A DNA stretch of 64,000 nucleotides, taken from positions 19,170,143 to 19,234,142 of the forward strand of contig CM072897.1 in assembly GCA_037013685.1 (NCBI GenBank), given 5' to 3'. This document shows, piece after piece, positions 11,601 to 25,867 of this stretch. This DNA comes from Acridotheres tristis. Its lineage: Eukaryota; Chordata; Aves; Passeriformes; Sturnidae. Positions within the stretch are counted from its first letter, which is position 1; every line of letters begins with the position of its first letter. Made by a program: the position numbers and the translations under genes. The notes below the pieces were generated by a model. The model did not search any database, was not told the DNA's origin, and saw only the letters and a list, made by a program, of their open reading frames with translations.

Positions 11601-14600
11601 TTCCAGTGGCAAATCTATGACCCTCCATGAGTAAAACAAATTAATATAGATTCAGGCTCTGTTGATCTCTGCTTTTAGTCCATTGTGAGGGGAAAAGACA
11701 TCAAACGACCTTTATAAAAATCAAGCTCAGTGCCCCTGAGTACTCCTGACTAATGCAGTGGGCTGGTTCTAGAAGCACTTAAAAGGTGTCTAAGCAATTT
11801 CTAATGAAATTAAGAATCCTGGCTCCCGTTCTGAGGTGCAGATGTGTGTGCTGGCAGCTGGAGTTCATTTGCATCTGTGGTTGATTGCACATCAGTGCCG
11901 AGCCACATTGTATTTCCTAGATCAAGATTTATCTGTGACTTTGAAAGCTCTTCCACTGGGTAGACAGAATTGTATTTTACTGCTTAGAGGAAGCATTGAT
12001 TCAGTACAATTGGTTTAATAAAAAAATTCCTGACAAACAATGATCTGTCTAGTTTGTAGCTGACTGAAGCATATGGGTTGTAGCTGCTGCCCGGAATTGC
12101 TTGCAAAAAAAGTGTAGCATGCTGCTTTTAGAAAGACCTGAGAACAGATACACTATCTGAGGGCCCAAAATAGTCCCAGCAGTGGATGTAAATAGAACTG
12201 CACATTATTCACTGCCCAGTAATCTATTAACTTCCTCACAGTGAAGAGAAGCTGCTGTCTCTTTGAAAACAATGGCAAACATTCCGCTCGATAGCAGACC
12301 CAACTACAGATTTTAGAATTCTTCTTTTCACTGGTCTGCATTACTTGTAATACTTGTGTGCAAACAGATCCTTTCTTTCCTTTGCTTCCTCTGCCAGCGC
12401 TCCCTGGCTGCTGGGACCTTGGGGAGGCTTCTGTGGCAGCAAAAACCTGCTCAGGTGCTCAGGTGTGAGGTATAAGGGGAGAGAACAAAACCACTGCTTC
12501 CCTTCATGCTGCAGTGTCCCTCAGCCTCCCTTCTCGGCGGGAATCCGTGGGATTTACTAATTACAGTCCTAAGAACCGAGCCCAATAACACTGTGGGATG
12601 GAGCAGAAATGGGAGGGATGTGTGTTTACCTTTCCCACTCTCCTGAGCAGACCTGATTTCCAGTGCCTCTGCGAGCACTGCTCTGGCTGTGCACACTGTT
12701 CTCACTGGGAAGCTTTTCCCCGTGCTTTAGAAGGGTAAACAATTTGTGGAGAGTCCAGCAGTACTGACTGACTTTGGCAGCTCCCTTGGGTGGGGTTTGC
12801 TCCCTGCTCTCAGGCAATAATGACCTTTTCTCCATCTCCTGCCCAAAGTGCTGCTCTTTGTGCTGCCCTCCCTCCATTCCTGCCCAAGACTCACCCTTTG
12901 CTCCAAGTGCCCGGAGCTGGATGTGCAGCAGATGGGAATTCTGGTTCAGGGAAAGGGCAGGGAGCAGTGGCTTTGGTGGCAGGACCTGTGCCTGGCATTG
13001 GAATTCAGCAGGGAGGGCCAACAGGCTGGGTTTGGAGGGGGCAGCTCCCAGGTTTGTCTCTCTTCTCCTCTTGGTGGTGGTGGTTTGTCCGTGGGGTAGC
13101 AGGGGGACAGTGCACAGTGAGATGGGAGACAGACACCACTGCCTTTGCTGCAGAGAACTGCCTGCCCAATTCCCAGGATTCTGCTGAACACATGGGCTGG
13201 GTCTCTGCTGTCTTCAGTGGACTTTGAGTCAGGCTGCAGAAGAATCATGGCTTTGTGGCCATGACCTACGGGAGTGAAACTCCTGCATCCATACTTCCCC
13301 ATGTCCATAGGCAAGCCAGGCTTGGTGCCCCAGCTCACTTGTCAGGAGGCAGAGGATAAATAATCCCACAGCAGACAGTCCATGTAGGAGAACAGCTTTT
13401 TGTAGGAAACACGTTCACATGCCTGAGCTGGAAAATAGGAAGGCCTCAGCAAAGGCAGCACCTCAGTGGGTCACCATGGTAAAACATTTTAGGACTAATA
13501 TTACGGTATGTTCACATGGAGAAAGTGAGATAAAATAACACAAATAAATAGTAAAGCAAACACTGAGATTTAACAAAGAGCTATGGTTAAGATTTTTGCA
13601 TCAACTTGAGCCAGGCCCTTCATACCAATCTCTGCCAACAGATGAAGACATTATCTCTCCCACAGAAGCTCCTCCCTTGGTATACTCCATTGGGAAAAAC
13701 AATTCAATGTTTTCTCCATCTCTTCTTGTAAGATAACATATCTTATTTATTCTATCTTATTCAGATCCTGATGTGAAAAAAAGGGTTCGTTTCCTCATGG
13801 GTTTACAAAATATTCGCTATGCAACAATAAATGTTCACTTCCTGACAGCAAGGAAATTGCAAATATCATCCTCAGGTTATCGTGAGGTGGCACAGATTGG
13901 TGGGGACTGAGGTAAAACCATCCCTGACCTGGGTGTGGTGGCCCAGCTGTGCAGAGCAGGAGGCCTCACACAGAATCCCCTTGGTCAGAGCCCTGCCCTG
14001 GTGGCTCTGCAGGGGATGGGGCATCCCTGGCACTCAGGAGGGCTAATGGGGGTTTGAGGAGCCATGGGTGCCTTGAGAGGACTGGGCACGTTCTGCTTTG
14101 GACCATTTCTTAGGCTGGCTCTGTGAGCAGCCAGACTGGGAAATGGGCCCATCCCTCCCACCCTCTTCCCAAGCCACTGCTGCTTGTTGGTTTGTCTGTT
14201 GTTATAGCAAAAAATAATCACTGCTGTAAACAATGACATCGTGTTCTCTCCCATCATCATCTCAGAGTATTATTGCAGTTACAGTTTGGTTTGGCATTGG
14301 GCTCCTTGCCTGACACTTCTGCAGGAGCTTTCTGGCAGAAGGGGAGGCTCCAGGCTCTGCTCTCCTGCCCTGGCCATCACACCCCACCTGCAATTCCTCC
14401 TCTCTTCCACTGCAGACCTGCCAGGCTGGGCAAGAAATGGGCTCCTACAGAAAATCTCCTCCTGCACACACCTGCCCCAAGCCCTCCCTCCCACCCTGGA
14501 GGAGGCAGGAATTCTCTGGGAGGCACTGGTTTGATCCATGTCATGACTGTAACATAACACAGCCAACTCCTGTCTGCTCTTTCCTACCCCGAGCTCTTGA

Positions 14601-17600
14601 CTTTGCAGTCTGATTTTTAATGCAGTGTTTTGTACAGTTGTTAGGGTTTTAAAAACAACTCAGTCTCTCCCCTTGGCACAATAATATCTCTGGGTTCATT
14701 AGCAGGTGTGGAGCTGTTCAAAGCTGTGCTGCACTGCCCTCTGCTCTGAATGAAGCAGTGGCTGTAGCAGGGAGCTACAGCAAAGGAAAGATGCTGCACC
14801 ACATTTCAGGGCTAGTCCAGACTCCAGACTCTGCCTGTTACAAACTCCCTGCTTGTTTTCTCCTCCCCACCTTCAGCACCACTCTCTCCAACCTGTTGTC
14901 TTCCCCATTTCTCAGTTGAAGTTTGTGTTTCTCATCCCATCCCACCAGTGCCATCTCCATTTTCTAGGCTCCTCGTGGCAGGTGTCATGTCCAGATGTCA
15001 ACATCCAGCTTCTTTTTTATCTGATCACTGATTTCCACCTTGTTTTCAGTAATGCCTCTCCCCCTCACCCCTTGCCACATTCCAGTCTGTTGGGTTGGCA
15101 TTTACTCAGTCCAGTTACAGTCTCTATCCTTATCCTTCAGCTTTTCCTCTGGGTGGGTCTTTCTGAATCAGTTCCTTCTCCTCCTACATATTCTTAGTTG
15201 CTACTGTCCTTCTGACTCTTCCAACAATCTCAGTTTTCTCCATCCCCTTCCTGACTTAAGAGTGGATCATTTTTCCCAGTAATTTAAAACCCTTCCACAT
15301 TATCCTTCTCCTTATCCTTGGACACTGCCAATGTTTAGACAAAAGCTACCCATTTTCTGTTTTTTAAACTTGAAAGATCTCAGTCTTCAGACCTCAGCAT
15401 TTAACATGATGAATTTGTCTGGAAGTACAATCTCCACTGCAGGAGAATGAAACAGATTTTATTTGAAGGAAAAATGTGGTTTCTGAGGGTAAAACCCACA
15501 GAGTCGGTGTAGGACTCTGCAGCACTATTTTAAGGAGGTAAACTTGGGGTTTCAATCCAGTGTTATTCTGGTTAGGTAACTGTGCTAGTGCTTTCTGTGG
15601 CACTGAGGTTTTTTCTGCCCCAGAGTCACTGCTGCTGCACTGAAATCCATTTATTATACAGATAAAAGAGTGATCTTTGTCTGGAGATAACATAGTGTCA
15701 TTTTAGCTTGAAACCATTGAAATTTGTCTTTGTTTCTGATGTGTTATGAGCATCTCATTAGCAAGCCCATGAATCCTTCAGTTTGCTCTCAAAACCAACT
15801 ATCTGAGCTCTCATCTCTGCCAGAGCAGAGATTTCCTCCTTTCTCTTATTTTTGAAAGCTGTGTTGGTGCCAAGGCAGTTATAGGTCAATTGAGTTATTG
15901 TTGGTTCTAATTGGCACTCTAACAAGCTATTAAATCAATTTACCTACAGATGAATGTCACTCAAAAAGCAAGGTGCCAGCTCCTTTTGAGAACTTCAAAA
16001 AGCCCATTTCCACTGCTGAGTGTGAGGGAAAGGTCAGGCTGCAGGGAAGTGGCTACTTGAGATTTGCCCCCGAAATGTCTGTGCCACCAGCTCTGTGGCT
16101 GAACACAGGCCAGGCTGTGAGCAGGGATAAGACCATTCCCACAACTCGAGGCCAGGAGGAAGAATTAAGAGCTCTGACAGATCTTTTGTATCCATTGCTG
16201 GGTGTGTAACGAAGCACAGGCTCATTTCCATGTGGAAGGATCCAGGTGCTGAGCTCCTCCTTTCACAGCTGTGTGTCCCACATGCTTTGCTGTGGCTGTG
16301 CATGCAGGTGCAGTGGTCACAACCACCCTTCAAGCCAGGCAGCCCCCAGCTGGTGACATCATTGCCTTTTGAATGTCTGGAGATTCACGAGATTTCCTCA
16401 CTTCCCTTGAAGAAAAGTCAGAGTCATTATGGTGAGCAGGGTTGATTTAAGTTCCATTCTGAAACGTTTGGGTGACCTCTGCTCCCAGCAGCACTGCAGA
16501 GCTCATCCCCACGGAGCTGAGCACTCCTTGGCTGTAAACCTGTCACTGCTGAGCCTGCAGGGCAGCACAAGGGCCCTTCCTGAGCAGCACTGCACGCTGA
16601 GAATGCAAGCTGCTGTCCAGGACAGCAGTGAGGGGTGCCCAGGTGCCCTCGAGTTGGGTTTGGTGAGGTGCAGGGCAGAGCAGGATGCAGCTTGGCTCCA
16701 TGCAGCTCTGCAGTGCTGACAGCACCAGCCCTGGGTCTGTCAGCAGACACAGCACTCAGGACTCCAGAGGCACAGCAGAGGGAGCAGATGTGTCCTGAGC
16801 TAGCAAGGTGCTCTCAGAGCCACCTTTTCCTGCCGTTTTTCCATGCTGAATGCTTTGCTAGCTGGGAAGTCCCTTTCTGAACTGGAATTATTCATTGCAT
16901 GCAGTATCAAATGTGGTCACACCTGGTGTTAGCAGCGGGCTGGAGGAAAACCAGGCTCTTATCTCCTGAGGACATGCTGCAGGCAGCAGGGGAAGACAGT
17001 GCCGTGAGAGCAAAGCAGATGAGCATCCAAGGGGGAATTCCAAGGTCAGCTTGAGGGCCCACCACTTCAGCGTTCCAGGGGCACAGCAGCTTCCCCAGCC
17101 ATGAACGCCGGCTAATCTCATTTGTGGTGGCTCGTCCAAATGTGCTAATTAAGGATTTAACTCGCAGCCTCTTTGGATGGAGAGGTTGTCTGTGGTGTGC
17201 ATGCATCGTTCCAGAGCTCAGAGGCAGGAGAGGAGCTGCGGGAGCTCTAAGTCCTTGTTTTTCCTTGTCACAGCCGTGCTCAGGGTGCTTGTGAGTGCCA
17301 GGCAGTCAGGAGCTGTGCGGGGAGGAGCTGCTCGGCTCCGGTGGGACTGGGAGCACAGGAACTCTGCTGGAGTCGCTTCTCCTGCTCCAGGTCAGAACCT
17401 GGCCGCTGGTACAGTGTGATCCTCATCCCACCTGAGCACGGGGAGGGCATGGAAACGCCTGGAAAAAACGCGGGGAGATGCATTGGATGTGCTGGGTGTG
17501 GGAAAACGAGGTCTGGCAGTTATCAGCGCTTGGGAGGAGATAACAGCCGCATTCCAGAGACTGGGGGACTCCACTCCACAAATCCTTTCCTCGCCAGTGC

Positions 17601-19570
17601 TGCCAGGGCAAGGGGCTCACTCAGCTCAGCACTGACGTCTCTCAGCAGGGCAGCTGTGCCTCTCGGGGACACTGGGGGCAGGGGGCTGTGCCCAGGTGCA
17701 CAGAGCCAGCAGGGACAGTGCCCGCCTCGCTCCTGCCACGTCCTGGACCAGCTCTCCCGACAGCCCAGGAGATAAGAGAAGAGATAACGGTGCCTGGCTC
17801 CGTGCAGCTTTTTTAACAATACAAACCCACTTTCATTAAGCACAAATTCTTGATGCTTGACCTTTCCCCCTTCACTTCAAAGTACTAATGCATGCACAAG
17901 TTACACTTCTATTAATAACAAGAAGAATATATTTTTCCATCCCTATTTTCCTGTGAATTGTGGGGAGGGCAGGAGGAGGGACCAGTCTAGACTGCAGATG
18001 ATGGTCTGTTCTCCTTGATGCCCATACAAAGCACTCGTATCGTGCTCATTTAGCTGTGGATGCACTTGGAATGACAAGCAGTGCCTAGCAGACAGAAGGA
18101 CAAGTTGGAAGGGATGTCAGGCATACAGGTTGGACCTGTGAGCCATCCTGAGCTGAATTCTCCGTGCCTCGATGTCTCTAGCTTTAAAAAAAGGGGTTAT
18201 GGTGCTGCCAGGGGCCATGGAAGATGCTGGGGGACTCTCTAATATTTTAATTTAGCAGCAGATGTCAGAGGAGGTACCAGCAAGGGTGGGGTTGGTCTCT
18301 GCCACGAAGTTTCATAAGGGATTCTCTGGGATTCTCCTTTTCTGTGTAGTGCTGTAGGTTTGGTCTCACCTATTGTCCATCTTTTATTAGGACCCCAAAA
18401 AGCAGTGGATCCATGTACTGATAGGAGATTTCTGAGTCATTGGTTCCTTTGTCTTGATAAGGGAGGAGGTTGCAAATACTCTGCAGTTCCATGTATGGTG
18501 CTCTATTGTCTGGCACATTTAGAACTAGGCTGGGAAAAGACAGGAAAAAAAGCCTGCATGGAGAGGCTGGCAAGATGGATTTTACCTTTTATGTCTATAA
18601 ATTAGAATTGTGCAGCCCCTGCATGGGGTTTGGAGATGCTCTAAGAAGAAAATGTTCCATCTTTCTCTCACCAGTCATGTGTGCTACCCTTTTCTTTGGC
18701 AATATGTGACTCTTGACTTCAGTAAACACTCCCAAATACCAGGTCTGGCACAGGAGCTGCAAGGTGTCTGTCCCTGCTGTGGTGTGGCAGCTCTGGAAAA
18801 CATCCCTTAGGCTGGGTGGCTTTGGATCTTTTGGGTGATGTGTTGTGACCCTTGGCTTTTAGTCCAAACACGAGGGTGCTCCGTGCCAGCCTTGGTCAGG
18901 GCAATTCCCTGTGTGTGCTGTGGCTGGAACATCCAGGCCTCTCCCACAGCTGGGGATGGAACAAAAGCCTGGCTCACACAGATGTGCTTCAGTCCAACTC
19001 CAGATGTGTCCATGGCTGCTGGCTGAACCCTGAGTGCCTCTGGACAGTTTTTGGGGCTCGGTTTGTGAAACCACAGGGAAAGTTGCACTATTGGAGTCTC
19101 CCCTCCTTTATTCCCGTTGTGATGGGCTCCTCTGCTGTGTCTGCAGCACAGGCACTCCTCCCCCATCCCCTCCTGTCAATCCCACTGGCTTCTCTTGCCT
19201 GCAGATCCTGGTGGGAAGTTGGGCCCAAGCCTTCCAAACCAAGGCAACCCCTTTGGCAGCACGAGCAGGAATTTGGGCTAACAGTGGCAGCTGTGGGTAT
19301 GGCCTAGGACTCCTGCTTTCCAACAGGGGATCTGGAAGCCTCATTTGCAAGTAAATTCACACAGCCAAATCTGCACTGCAGACAAAAAAAGATTTGCCTT
19401 GACATCATCTGCCCTGCTCTGGCTCTCTGCAGTCAGTCAGGAGAGCAGAGCACAGCTCCAGCCTCTCCAGCTCAGCAGAATTAAGGCTAAGCTTCATCAT
19501 GAGCTCATGCAAGCTGTTCCCACCCCAAATAATTGGCTGCTGCATGCTTTGTGTCTGTCTAGCCATTGCT
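8613..19570. other. Proximal intron 1, unique sequence
   Basis: Eleven kilobases with no interspersed repeat I can recognise, which is notable beside the repeat-rich second half of the intron. AT-rich stretches around 11530-11760 and 12000-12330 look like candidates for conserved non-coding elements by composition only. Confidence 0.5.
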
Positions 19571-19573
19571 GCA

Positions 19574-19603
19574 TGTGGGTGGGTGTGTTGTGTGTGTGTG
19601 TGG
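19574..19603. repeat. Short (TG)n microsatellite
   Basis: A GTGGGTGGGTGTG segment runs into an uninterrupted TG run of about seven units. Confidence 0.8.
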
Positions 19604-22600
19604 ATGAGTCTGCTGTGGAAATTAATGCATAACATTGGGGGTGCAGCTGATAATAAAGTGCCTTAGGAATACTGGGGCTGAGCTGAGCCCCTCAGACACC
19701 TGCACACACATCCCTCTGCCTGCTACCACAGCATGGGCATTCCCACTTCCAGACCATCACCACCTCTTTTTTGCTCTTCCTCCCACCCTAAACCCCCTCA
19801 GAAGTGTTTCCAGGCTGTGTTTCCCACAGCTGAGATGTAAGAGCAGGACAAAAAGCAGAGTAATTTCTCCAAAGCTCAGTCCCCCCCTCTTTGCAGGTGA
19901 AGAGGAAATGCCAGAGGTGCTGGTGTGTCCGTGGGGATGGGAGACAATGTGCTCCATGAGCAAGGCTGTGGAGACACTGCTGGATGAAATCAGGAATGAA
20001 ATCCCTCTGGGACTTGGCAACTGTTCTGGGATGTTGCTCTCACAGGGCTGAGATGTTCTCAAGCACTTCCTCCAGTGCAATCATCACACACACTCTCTCA
20101 GGAGTGGCAGGCCAGCAGCATCCCTGCCCAGTCTCCCAGATAAGAGGAGCAGAGACAGGCTGTGAAAGAGCTCAACGAGGTGCCATCAATTAGGCCCTCA
20201 CATTTCCTGAGCCTGGCCCATGAGTCCTTCCCATTCCCTCAGCCTGGCCCAAAGCTTCCAGCCTTGCTTTCTCTCCACACTCTCATGCCCAAGATTTTTC
20301 TGGGGAATGGGCACCTCTTTGAAGTTAGGACAGGTCAGTGGAAACTTTTGGATACCCCAAAGTGGGATCCTAGGATCTGCAGCCCAGTTAGGGAAAAAGA
20401 ATAGGGTTGGCTGTTCCTCTAGTGGTGTGGTTCAGAGAGGAGCATGGCTTTCCTACAGCTGGGCACAGGAGGAGGGTGGAGAACTCTTCACAAGCTCTTG
20501 GAAAATTTCCTTTTCCTAGGCAAAGTATGGCCTTGGCTGGCTCAGGGAGAGGAAGGGAGGGTGTTCCAATAAAGGAGTTTTGTAGCAATATAAACTGCCC
20601 AGATCATAAAACCCCCTGGCTTGGGCAGAGCAGCTCGTGACCTTTGCAGGCAGGCAGGTGACACTTTGAGTAAGGGCAGTGCAGCTCAGATGCTCCAGCT
20701 TTGCTCAGGCCCTGCCCTGGAGCTGCAGTGGTTCTGCTGCATTTCCCTCAGCTCAGCCTGGCTGCAGAGGGACAGATCATTCCTGCACACACCGGGGTTC
20801 TTGTGGATGCAGGAGGGTTGATCATCATTCCTGTGAAATGAGGTTCATTATGGACACATGGAGCCAAATTCCCGGGTGAGAATGGCCCTGGGAATGAGTT
20901 TCCCTCCTTGGAGGCACCTCAGGCCTGTACAGGAACCCCAAATTACATCCAGGCCCTGGGCTGGCACTGGGTGGCACCTGCTGGTTCTGCACTGCTGTCC
21001 CTGATCCCAGATTCCACTCCCAGCTTGGCGTTTGTGCAGTGGCTCTTCAAGGCAGGATTCAGGCAGCCTGGGGCTCCCTTGCTACAGTGGAAGTGGTTTA
21101 GAGCCCTGAATTTTCTGCTCTTTGCTCACAAAAGAGCTATTTCTGATTCAAGGATGCTGTTCCTGAAGGAGATCCCTAATTTGCTCTCTGAATATCTGAT
21201 GAGCTAATCTGGGTTTGGATGCACTTGAGAGCAGAGCTGATCTGCTCCCTGCTTTCCCTGGCCTCCAGTCAAAGACCCTCTGCTGTTCCCCACTGCAGTC
21301 ACTGCAGCGACTCGAGAGCTTTCCCCAGGTGCCCTCACCACTGACCCATCTTCCTCCTCCTCTCCCTGTGCTCTCCCAGTGCCAGGGCTCCCATCTGGGC
21401 TGAGCCACAGCACAGACTTTTCTCCTGGAATGAAAATACAAGAGCCAAACCCTGGCTCCTGCCTTACTCTGAGCTTAAGCAGAAGGACTGGATTAACTGA
21501 AAGGAAGCAAACCATAGAAATCTTGTCATTGTGATGGAAGTACACGAGATCCCAGCACATCCCTGCTGAAATCAAAGGCTGAGCCAGTGCCTGCTGCAGT
21601 GGCCTTGAAATTGGGTCCTGTGTGTGCAGAAGGAAGAACTACAAGGATGTTTTGTGTTTTGGGGAAGAGGGCCCTTTGAGAGTGTGTTCTTCTTGGAAAA
21701 GCTGGAATTCATTGAGACACTGCTGCCATCCTACATTCCCAAAACAGGGCAGGGAACAGACTTGCCTCTAGGCACCACAACCAAAGGATAAGACTTGTCT
21801 TTTCTTTTAAGGCACAAAACTTAAAAGCCTGGAACAGTCTTCTGTGGCTGTGACTCTCAGATCCCAGAACATGTTTGGGTTCTTTTAGGGTTTCCTTTTC
21901 TGCACTCGGGACCAGAAGTAGATTTTCTAGGCTGGTGGAGAGGGCAAAGTGCCCATCTCACAGTTCCATGTGGTTCTGTGGGCTCAGGCAAGAACAGAGC
22001 CTGTGCTGAGTTCCTGCCTCGAAGTATGGATTTAAAATTGAAAATACACCCTTCCACCTCATTTAGTGGCATCTGTAGCTTCAGTGGCCAGAGCAGGGTT
22101 TGGCTGTCACTGCCTTGGAGCAGGCTCCTGTCCTGCTGTCCCTGTGGTAACCATTCACTGTGTCAGCATGTCTCACATCTTAAAGGCAGTGGCAATTCTG
22201 TGTCCCAAACTCCTTACAGGGGTTATTATTTCCCATTGCCCTTGCAGCTTGTCTGAGCCTGATGCCAAAGTGGAAATACAAGGGGGGGGTGTTGTTATTT
22301 ATTGGGTTTTCATGACTCTCATATCTGCTCTGCCCCAGCTGTGTGTAGGAACAGCTTTGTCATATTCATGTGAAACAGCAGGGAGATATATTCCCAGCTT
22401 ATGGCTGGAATAGGAATATAAAGAAAAACGCCTTTGTTTCCTCTCAGACTGAACCTGAGTGGTGCAGACATCACAAGGAGCTCCTCAGTGACAGCCCTGT
22501 CCTGCCTGTCCCCTGCAGTGTCCCTTTCCCAGCCTGTCCCTGTGGCAGGCTGGAGCATCCTCCTTCTGTATTGATGGAAAATGCATCAAGCTGAATATAT

Positions 22601-23558
22601 TTCTGAAACAACTTGTTTCTGGCAGGTTGTTCATTCTAAAAATATATTTATTTCTAATTGCTGAGCAGAATGCTTAATGAATTCTTCCTTCCCAAGAACA
22701 ATTAATCAAAGAAATGATTTAGGGCTGGCACTTGCTCCCCCAGGGCTCAATGGCTTTGTTCCATTGACTTAAATAGAGCAGGGCAGGTCCAGCCCACAGT
22801 GGAAAAGATTTATCTGGCCATTTTTCATGGTGCCCATCACTGTTGGTCTGCCTGTCCCTGGCACTCTGTGTGTTGGAGGAGCAGCACTGCACAGCAGAGC
22901 CCCAGCAAGTTTACAGAGCCCCCCTGATCCTAGTGGGGATTTGGGATGCTCAGGAGAGAAGAGGCTGCAGCTCCAGCCTGCTCTGAAGATTTCTTGATGG
23001 GAACAAATGGCTGCAGAGGGCTCAGTGGGTCACAGACCCTGCAACTTTTGATAAAGGAGAATTCCCTGGGAATTCCCACCACATAAGGCAGAAAATTTGC
23101 TGCGTGTCCTGGAAAGAGCAGCAGAGGTGCAGCAGCATCCCAGGTGTGGGCAAAGGGCAGGGTGTGCTGAGTGGAAGTGCTGGATGCTCCCGTGGCCTTT
23201 CCAGCAGTGTCACACAGGCAGGTGAAAAGCCCAATTTCCCCCTGCCACTCTGACAGGAGGGGAAAGGCCTTAAATGTCCTGAATGTGGCCACTGAATTCT
23301 TTATATTGCATCTAATTGTGATTCAGAGCATGCCCTGTGGGCAGCAGTGTGACACTGTCCTTTCTGGGGACAATATATTTCACTTGTGCACTGTCTGAGT
23401 GGACATTCTGCTGTCTCAGGGTGTGCACCAAGTCCTGCTCCTTTTCCCCCACTCTCCTGCTGCCCCTCAGTTCCTGCTGGGACCCCTCACTCAGTCAGCC
23501 CAGCACAGGAACATTTGGAGGGACACTAATATTTCCTCAGGAACTGGAAGGGGCTTTT
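19604..23558. other. Intron 1, nothing recognised
   Basis: Unique-looking intronic DNA; open frames here have no family signature. Confidence 0.55.
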
Positions 23559-24109
23559 GTGAAAAATGAGGTTTATTTTTTGGGGTAGATTTAAAAAGGT
23601 TTCATAAAAGACAATAAGAGACAAATAATACAGCAAAAGGTTATAATGGCTGGGTGCTTGGCATTTAGCCAAGAGTACATTTGTTTTGGAGACACTTTTA
23701 AAATTTATTAGTTTGTTGCATATTTATAGACTTATTAAGTATTTTTAAACTTTTTTATAAATTATTTTTCATATTTTAGGAATTGTTTTACATGGCTATT
23801 TTTTGAGTTTATTTTTTTAGCGTATGTGTCGGTTTTGATTGTGGTTTTAATTTATTTTTTTATTAGTTTTAATTTGGGCTGTGGTTTTTAATTTTTACAG
23901 ATGGTTTGTGTTGGGTTGGCATATTAGTAGCAGGTGTTTTTATTGGGTGTTATTTAATTAAGTAGGTAGTTTACTTATTACAAAGATACTTTATTAATCT
24001 ATGTTATTCTTAAAAGAAAACTGTATCTTAAAAACCATTTTAACACCACACATACAGTATTTACTTTAATATTTGCAAAAAGCCAATACCATAATATGTA
24101 TTTATAACA
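23559..24109 (-). mobile_element. Solo-LTR-like element, copy A, heavily C-to-T changed on the + strand
   Basis: This is 550 bp of T-rich sequence matching 49060-49610 from end to end. The shared ends are GTGAAAAA on the left and TTTATAACA on the right. Read on the minus strand the element begins TGTTATAAA, as LTRs often do. Compared with the other copy, about 60 positions are T here and C there, against about five the other way. I see no clear target-site duplication. It is non-coding. LTR identity is inferred from ends, length and copy structure; the family is not named. Confidence 0.65.
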
Positions 24110-25514
24110 TATTGGAGGATCTGAAGCTCAGAGCTGGGTGTCCTTTGGGATTAAATGTCAGAATTCCTGTTCTGTGGAGGGAGTGAGGCCCTCTGCAATA
24201 TCTGCCCCTCTGTGCCTCAGTTTCCCCAGCTGGCAGATGCTGGTGGGGAGACTCAGCCACCTGTCCTAAAAATCTTTGAGGTCAAAAGGGAGCCAGTCTC
24301 TGGGGAGCCCCTGAGTGTTTCAGTACAGGCAGTAATTAATTCAGCAGCCATTCCAGGGGGAGGGATAGTGGATTCATGTGGATGCCTTAGGTAAGCACAG
24401 CCTCAGTACAGTATGTTTCTTCTGAGACTGAAAATAATCAGAAGCAATTGGACTTTTTTTTTTTTTTCCTTAACTGCTGCATTTTTAGAAGGTGATTCAT
24501 CTCTTGTCTGGGGTCTGGGCTACCTGAATAGACCCAAGATCCCAGCAGCATTAGTCTTTTTGAGGATTCATTGTGCTCCATTGCAGCCTGAATAACTCAT
24601 TACAAACAAGAGTGTGATGTGAGCAGCAGGAGAGCTGGGCAGGAGGAGCAGTTTGTGCTTTGGAAGCTGAAGTGCACACAGGCAGTGCCTTTTCAGGTGC
24701 CTTACTCCCTCCACCCCACTCCTGCCCCGTGGAAAGAGGCTCTGGCATCACAGGGCTAAATCAAGGATATAAACCAGTGAGGATTCCAAGAAAGTCATGT
24801 GAAGGTCCAAAACACAACCCAGTGTGTGCTCCAGCCATCCCAATCCCTGCTCCTCAAACATTGCTCCTTTGGCACTGCCTTCAAGGCTGGAGCCGTATTC
24901 ACTGGCTGCAGAAAATCCACACTGAAAATCTGGCCATCCCTGTTGGCCAGAGTGTGTTTAACCCCACAGGAAAGGAAGGGATTTGACCAGGAGTGACCCC
25001 TCTCCTCCTGGAGTTCTTCACCTGTGCTGTGTCACCCTCAGGCCCGTGGTGAGCTGTCCTTGCCAGCAGTGACAGCCACGTGCAGCCAACACCTTCTGTC
25101 ACCCTGGCTTTCCCCAGCCTTGCTGAACATGTGCTTTAGGAAGTTTGGAGCCTTTAGAGGGAGGCAGCTTTGAATATGATCATTCCAGCAGACCATTGGA
25201 AAACCCCAAACTGCTTTCTGTCACCCTTTTCTGGCAGCTTTGAGCAGTCTCATGCTGCCATTACCCAGGTCTGACTTTTCTCCCTGCCCATCTGGGCTCA
25301 CACAGCAGGAATGTGTGCACAGTGCTGAGCTCTGGCAGATGCTCAGACATAAATCCTGAGAAGTGTGGAAGCTGGAGAGAGACTGAGAGGGCACGTGTGC
25401 CTGGGAGCAGAGGTGGAGTAAATCATGCAGCTCAACAGCAGCTTCAGGTTTGATCCATCCTCGGGCACAGGGACCACTCCCGGTGCTTTTTGGACTTTCC
25501 TTGTGGTACTGCCT

Positions 25515-25867
25515 GGAAAGGCTGAGCTGGAACAGAGACTAGACAGAGCAAAAGGGATAAAATAGGAATTTATTGAAAGGATTCACCTTGGGCAGTGCAA
25601 GAGCCCGGCCGGGGCTACACCCAAATCAAATCCCAGATGGATCCTGGTCACGAGTTTTACACTTTTATAAGTTTTGGTTCATCTACACATTGGGGTCAAT
25701 TATCCAACCACAGCCCCAGGCTATGAAGTCTCAGCCCTTTCCCTCACCGTTGTTTCTGCTTTCTGGGTACCAGAATTGTCCTTGATTCTCTGGCTAGAAA
25801 GGAATTGTTCTGTCCAACTCCCCTGTGAAGAGAACTAACACCTAATATGAAGTTTCAGAGTTACACA
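25515..25867 (-). mobile_element. Solo LTR of a second endogenous retroviral family
   Basis: Read on the minus strand this segment begins TGTGTAACTCTG near 25867. It has a TATA box (TATAAAA, + strand 25663-25669) and, about 95 bases further on, an AATAAA signal (+ strand 25569-25574). This is the classic U3-R arrangement of an LTR. The left boundary is approximate. No gag, pol or env frame is adjacent, so it looks like a solo LTR, antisense to HCN4. Confidence 0.6.
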
